A DNA stretch of 7,393 bases from Burkholderiales bacterium (GTDB taxonomy: Bacteria > Pseudomonadota > Gammaproteobacteria > Burkholderiales > Burkholderiaceae), in the NCBI GenBank assembly GCA_947447845.1, contig CANFNO010000128.1:1-7393 (forward strand), given 5' to 3'. The notes below the pieces were generated by a model. The model saw nothing but the letters and a program-made list of their open reading frames with translations, had not been told where the DNA came from and ran no database searches. Position 1 is the stretch's first letter; the number at the start of each line of letters is the position of its first letter. Of the stretch, positions 5,841 through 7,393 are shown one piece after another. The position numbers and the translations under genes were made by a program.

Positions 5841-7213
5841 GCAGCCCACCAATTGGTTTCGCCGCCAGGCCGCCCCAAGGCGCTCTGGACCGCCTGGCGG
5901 CCAGCCCCGAAAGGGAAACGCGCCCCCTCGGGGGGCAGCACAGCACACGAAGTGGCAAGCGTGGGGGCAATGTACTGGGGATTGATTTCGGCACCTCCAA
6001 CTCCGCTGCCGCGCTAATCGATGCGAGCGGCGCCATGCAGGTCGTGCCGCTGGACGGCACCCGTGCCGAAATGCCCACCGCCGTCTTCTTCAACCAGGAA
6101 ACCCACAGCGTGCTGTACGGCAGCGAGGCCATGCAGGCCTACCTGAGCGGCACCGAAGGCCGCCTGCTACGCTCACTCAAAAGCCTGCTCGGCAGCAGCC
6201 TGATGGACGAATACACCGCCGTGGGCGACCGCAGCCTGCGCTACTTTGACATCGTGGTGCTGTTCTTCAAGGAGCTCAAACGCCGCAGCGAGGCCCATGC
6301 GGGCCAAACACTCACGCACGCCATGCTGGGCCGCCCGGTGCACTTTGTCGATGACAACCCGGAGCGCGATGCGCTGGCGCAAGAGACGCTGGGCCGCGCT
6401 GCGATGGAAGCGGGTTTTACCCACATCGCCTACCAGCTTGAACCGATTGCCGCTGCTCTGGATTACGAGCAACGCGTGGCCCAAGAGACCGTGGCGCTGG
6501 TGGTGGACATTGGCGGCGGCACCTCGGACTTCACGGTGATCCGCCTGAACCCGGCGCGCGGCGCACAGGCCGACCGCAGTTCCGACATCCTGGCCACCAC
6601 CGGCGTGCACATTGGCGGCACCGACTTTGACCGCCTGCTCGACCTCTCCACCGTCATGCCTCTGCTGGGCTACCGCCACATTGGCACCGGCAATCGGCCC
6701 GTGCCCAACAGCGTGTTTTTTGACCTGAGCACCTGGCACTTGATCCATCAGGCTTACACCCGCAAAGCCATGCACTTTGCCAAGGAACTGTGGACCGACT
6801 TTACCGACCAAGCCCTGCACAAGCGCCTGATGGCGGCACTCGAAGGCCAGTACGGCCACCGCCTGCTGGCAGAGGTCGAGACGGCAAAAATCAAATGCTC
6901 CACCAGCGGTGCCGACGCCGCAGTGCACTTGGAATTTCTGGCTGCTAACTTGGCACCCCACGTCACGGCCGCAGGCATGCAGCAAAGCTTGCAGGACGCG
7001 ATTGCCCAGGTGGTGCGCTGTGCTCAGGATTGCGTGCTGCGCTCCGGCCAGTCGAATGTGGACGTGGTCTACCTCACCGGCGGCTCTTCGGCCCTGCAGC
7101 CGTTGGTTGCCGCGTTGCAAACCGCCATGCCACAGGCTACTTTGGTCTCGGGCAATTTGTTTGGCGGCGTGGCAGCAGGCCTGGCCTACGCGGGCTCCGC
7201 ACTGCAGGTTTGA
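5837..7213 (+). CDS. yegD: Hsp70-family ATPase domain protein, YegD-like; start uncertain
   Basis: The conserved protein is an actin-fold Hsp70 ATPase without the substrate-binding domain, as in Escherichia coli YegD, whose role is unknown. Counted from GTG 5837 (458 residues), phosphate loop 1 GIDFGTSNS is at 48-56, phosphate loop 2 DIGGGTSDF at 224-232, the IGGTDFDR segment near 258, and the adenosine-site motif LTGGSSA at 413-419. The start is a real problem. GTG 5837 overlaps the esterase stop (GTGA) but would translate the palindromic repeat as about 46 unusual residues. The ATG at 5970-5972 is out of frame and stops after 15 codons. CTG at 5975, seven bases after a GGGGG run, would give a family-like LGIDFG start. 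The true protein probably begins near 5975 (about 412 residues); the coordinates give the longest coupled option. It ends four bases before the permease-like gene, suggesting co-transcription with it. Confidence 0.88.
   Translation: MSSPPIGFAARPPQGALDRLAASPERETRPLGGQHSTRSGKRGGNVLGIDFGTSNSAAALIDASGAMQVVPLDGTRAEMPTAVFFNQETHSVLYGSEAMQAYLSGTEGRLLRSLKSLLGSSLMDEYTAVGDRSLRYFDIVVLFFKELKRRSEAHAGQTLTHAMLGRPVHFVDDNPERDALAQETLGRAAMEAGFTHIAYQLEPIAAALDYEQRVAQETVALVVDIGGGTSDFTVIRLNPARGAQADRSSDILATTGVHIGGTDFDRLLDLSTVMPLLGYRHIGTGNRPVPNSVFFDLSTWHLIHQAYTRKAMHFAKELWTDFTDQALHKRLMAALEGQYGHRLLAEVETAKIKCSTSGADAAVHLEFLAANLAPHVTAAGMQQSLQDAIAQVVRCAQDCVLRSGQSNVDVVYLTGGSSALQPLVAALQTAMPQATLVSGNLFGGVAAGLAYAGSALQV
5845..5968. 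repeat. GC-rich palindromic intergenic repeat (REP-like element)
   Basis: Between the esterase stop and the conserved Hsp70 start region lies a dense set of hairpins. The main stem is GCCGCCAGGC (5861-5870) with GCCTGGCGGC (5892-5901), ten perfect base pairs, with an inner stem CGCC (5871-5874)/GGCG (5879-5882). A small CCC-GAAA-GGG hairpin follows at 5906-5915, then GCCCCC (5922-5927) with GGGGGC (5931-5936) around a TCG loop. The block ends in GCGTGGGGGC (5959-5968). From memory, closely similar blocks recur between genes in Comamonadaceae genomes, so I take this as a dispersed repeat; the copy number cannot be seen here. The exact outer limits are approximate. It may act as a transcript-stabilising or attenuating structure between the two genes. 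Confidence 0.65.
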
Positions 7214-7217
7214 AGCC

Positions 7218-7393
7218 GTGCGGGCTTTCACTAGCTCCACCCGTTTCGTAGCCGTCGCGCTGCTGTGTCTGGTGTTTGTGCCGCTGGCCTGGAGCCTGGG
7301 CCACGCCGTGCTGGCGGGTGTCGATAGCGCTGCCTGGTTGGCACTCTGGCAGGACACCCAGGCCACTCACGCTTTGGGCATGAGTTTGTGGAC
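7218..7393 (+). CDS. N-terminal part of a probable ABC transporter permease (YnjC-like), cut by window edge
   Basis: A frame opens with GTG at 7218, four bases after the Hsp70 stop, and stays open for 58 codons to the window end. Residues 10-30 (RFVAVALLCLVFVPLAWSLG, then HAVLAG) form a hydrophobic first membrane helix. Then comes AWLALWQDTQ followed by ALGMSLW, the pattern seen before the second helix in ABC importer permeases. From memory, the Escherichia coli YnjC N-terminus has a like arrangement (short helix, then W..LL.DPQ...AL..SL). With a YnjB-type binding protein upstream in the window, a YnjC-like inner-membrane permease is the best guess. Only the N-terminus is visible and the start codon is not ATG, so both start and identity are moderately sure. 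Confidence 0.6.
   Translation, partial: MRAFTSSTRFVAVALLCLVFVPLAWSLGHAVLAGVDSAAWLALWQDTQATHALGMSLW

Noticed and set aside
6173..7366. Minus-strand open frame of 397 codons over the Hsp70 gene
   Set aside because: It is antisense to clear Hsp70 phosphate-binding motifs, and its composition is typical of a shadow frame.
1..7393. Search by eye for CRISPR arrays, tRNA or rRNA genes, insertion sequences and phage integrases
   Set aside because: No regularly spaced repeats, cloverleaf sequences, transposase motifs or terminal inverted repeats were seen in the window.

Overview
The window looks like a chromosomal segment of a high-GC betaproteobacterium, most likely a member of the Comamonadaceae (Burkholderiales). 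The reasons are a codon use rich in G and C at third positions, divergent M16 peptidase genes beside ftsY, and a GC-rich palindromic intergenic element of a kind I recall from this family. The lineage is inferred from recall; no search was run.

Layout. Positions 1-1919 (minus strand) hold two adjacent M16 (pitrilysin-family) peptidase genes: the upstream one has the HxxEH zinc motif, and the downstream one, cut by the window edge, appears to lack it. Divergent from them is ftsY (1949-3067), the signal recognition particle receptor GTPase; a short symmetric element lies between the two start codons. Next comes a YnjB-type ABC transporter solute-binding protein (3132-4352) with a twin-arginine-like export signal. 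A lower-GC block then carries a MntA/HepT toxin-antitoxin pair (4424-5079) with a 4-base overlap. It is followed by an alpha/beta-hydrolase carboxylesterase (5160-5840), a palindromic repeat (about 5845-5968), a YegD-like Hsp70-family ATPase (ending at 7213), and the start of an integral membrane protein (7218 to the edge) that resembles the N-terminus of a YnjC-type ABC permease.

How the genes fit together. The two M16 proteins probably form a periplasmic active/inactive pair. FtsY docks ribosome-SRP complexes at the membrane. The solute-binding protein and the permease at the right edge are plausible parts of one transporter, yet they lie about 2.9 kb apart with the toxin-antitoxin pair, the esterase and the Hsp70 gene between them. 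The toxin-antitoxin pair is the most likely acquired insertion. The most puzzling spot is the start of the Hsp70 gene: a palindromic repeat abuts it, the only nearby ATG is out of frame by two bases, and the only upstream in-frame GTG would translate the repeat.

No RNA genes, CRISPR arrays, insertion sequences or phage genes were recognised. I do not see a clearly new defence or mobile system; the findings are of moderate interest.
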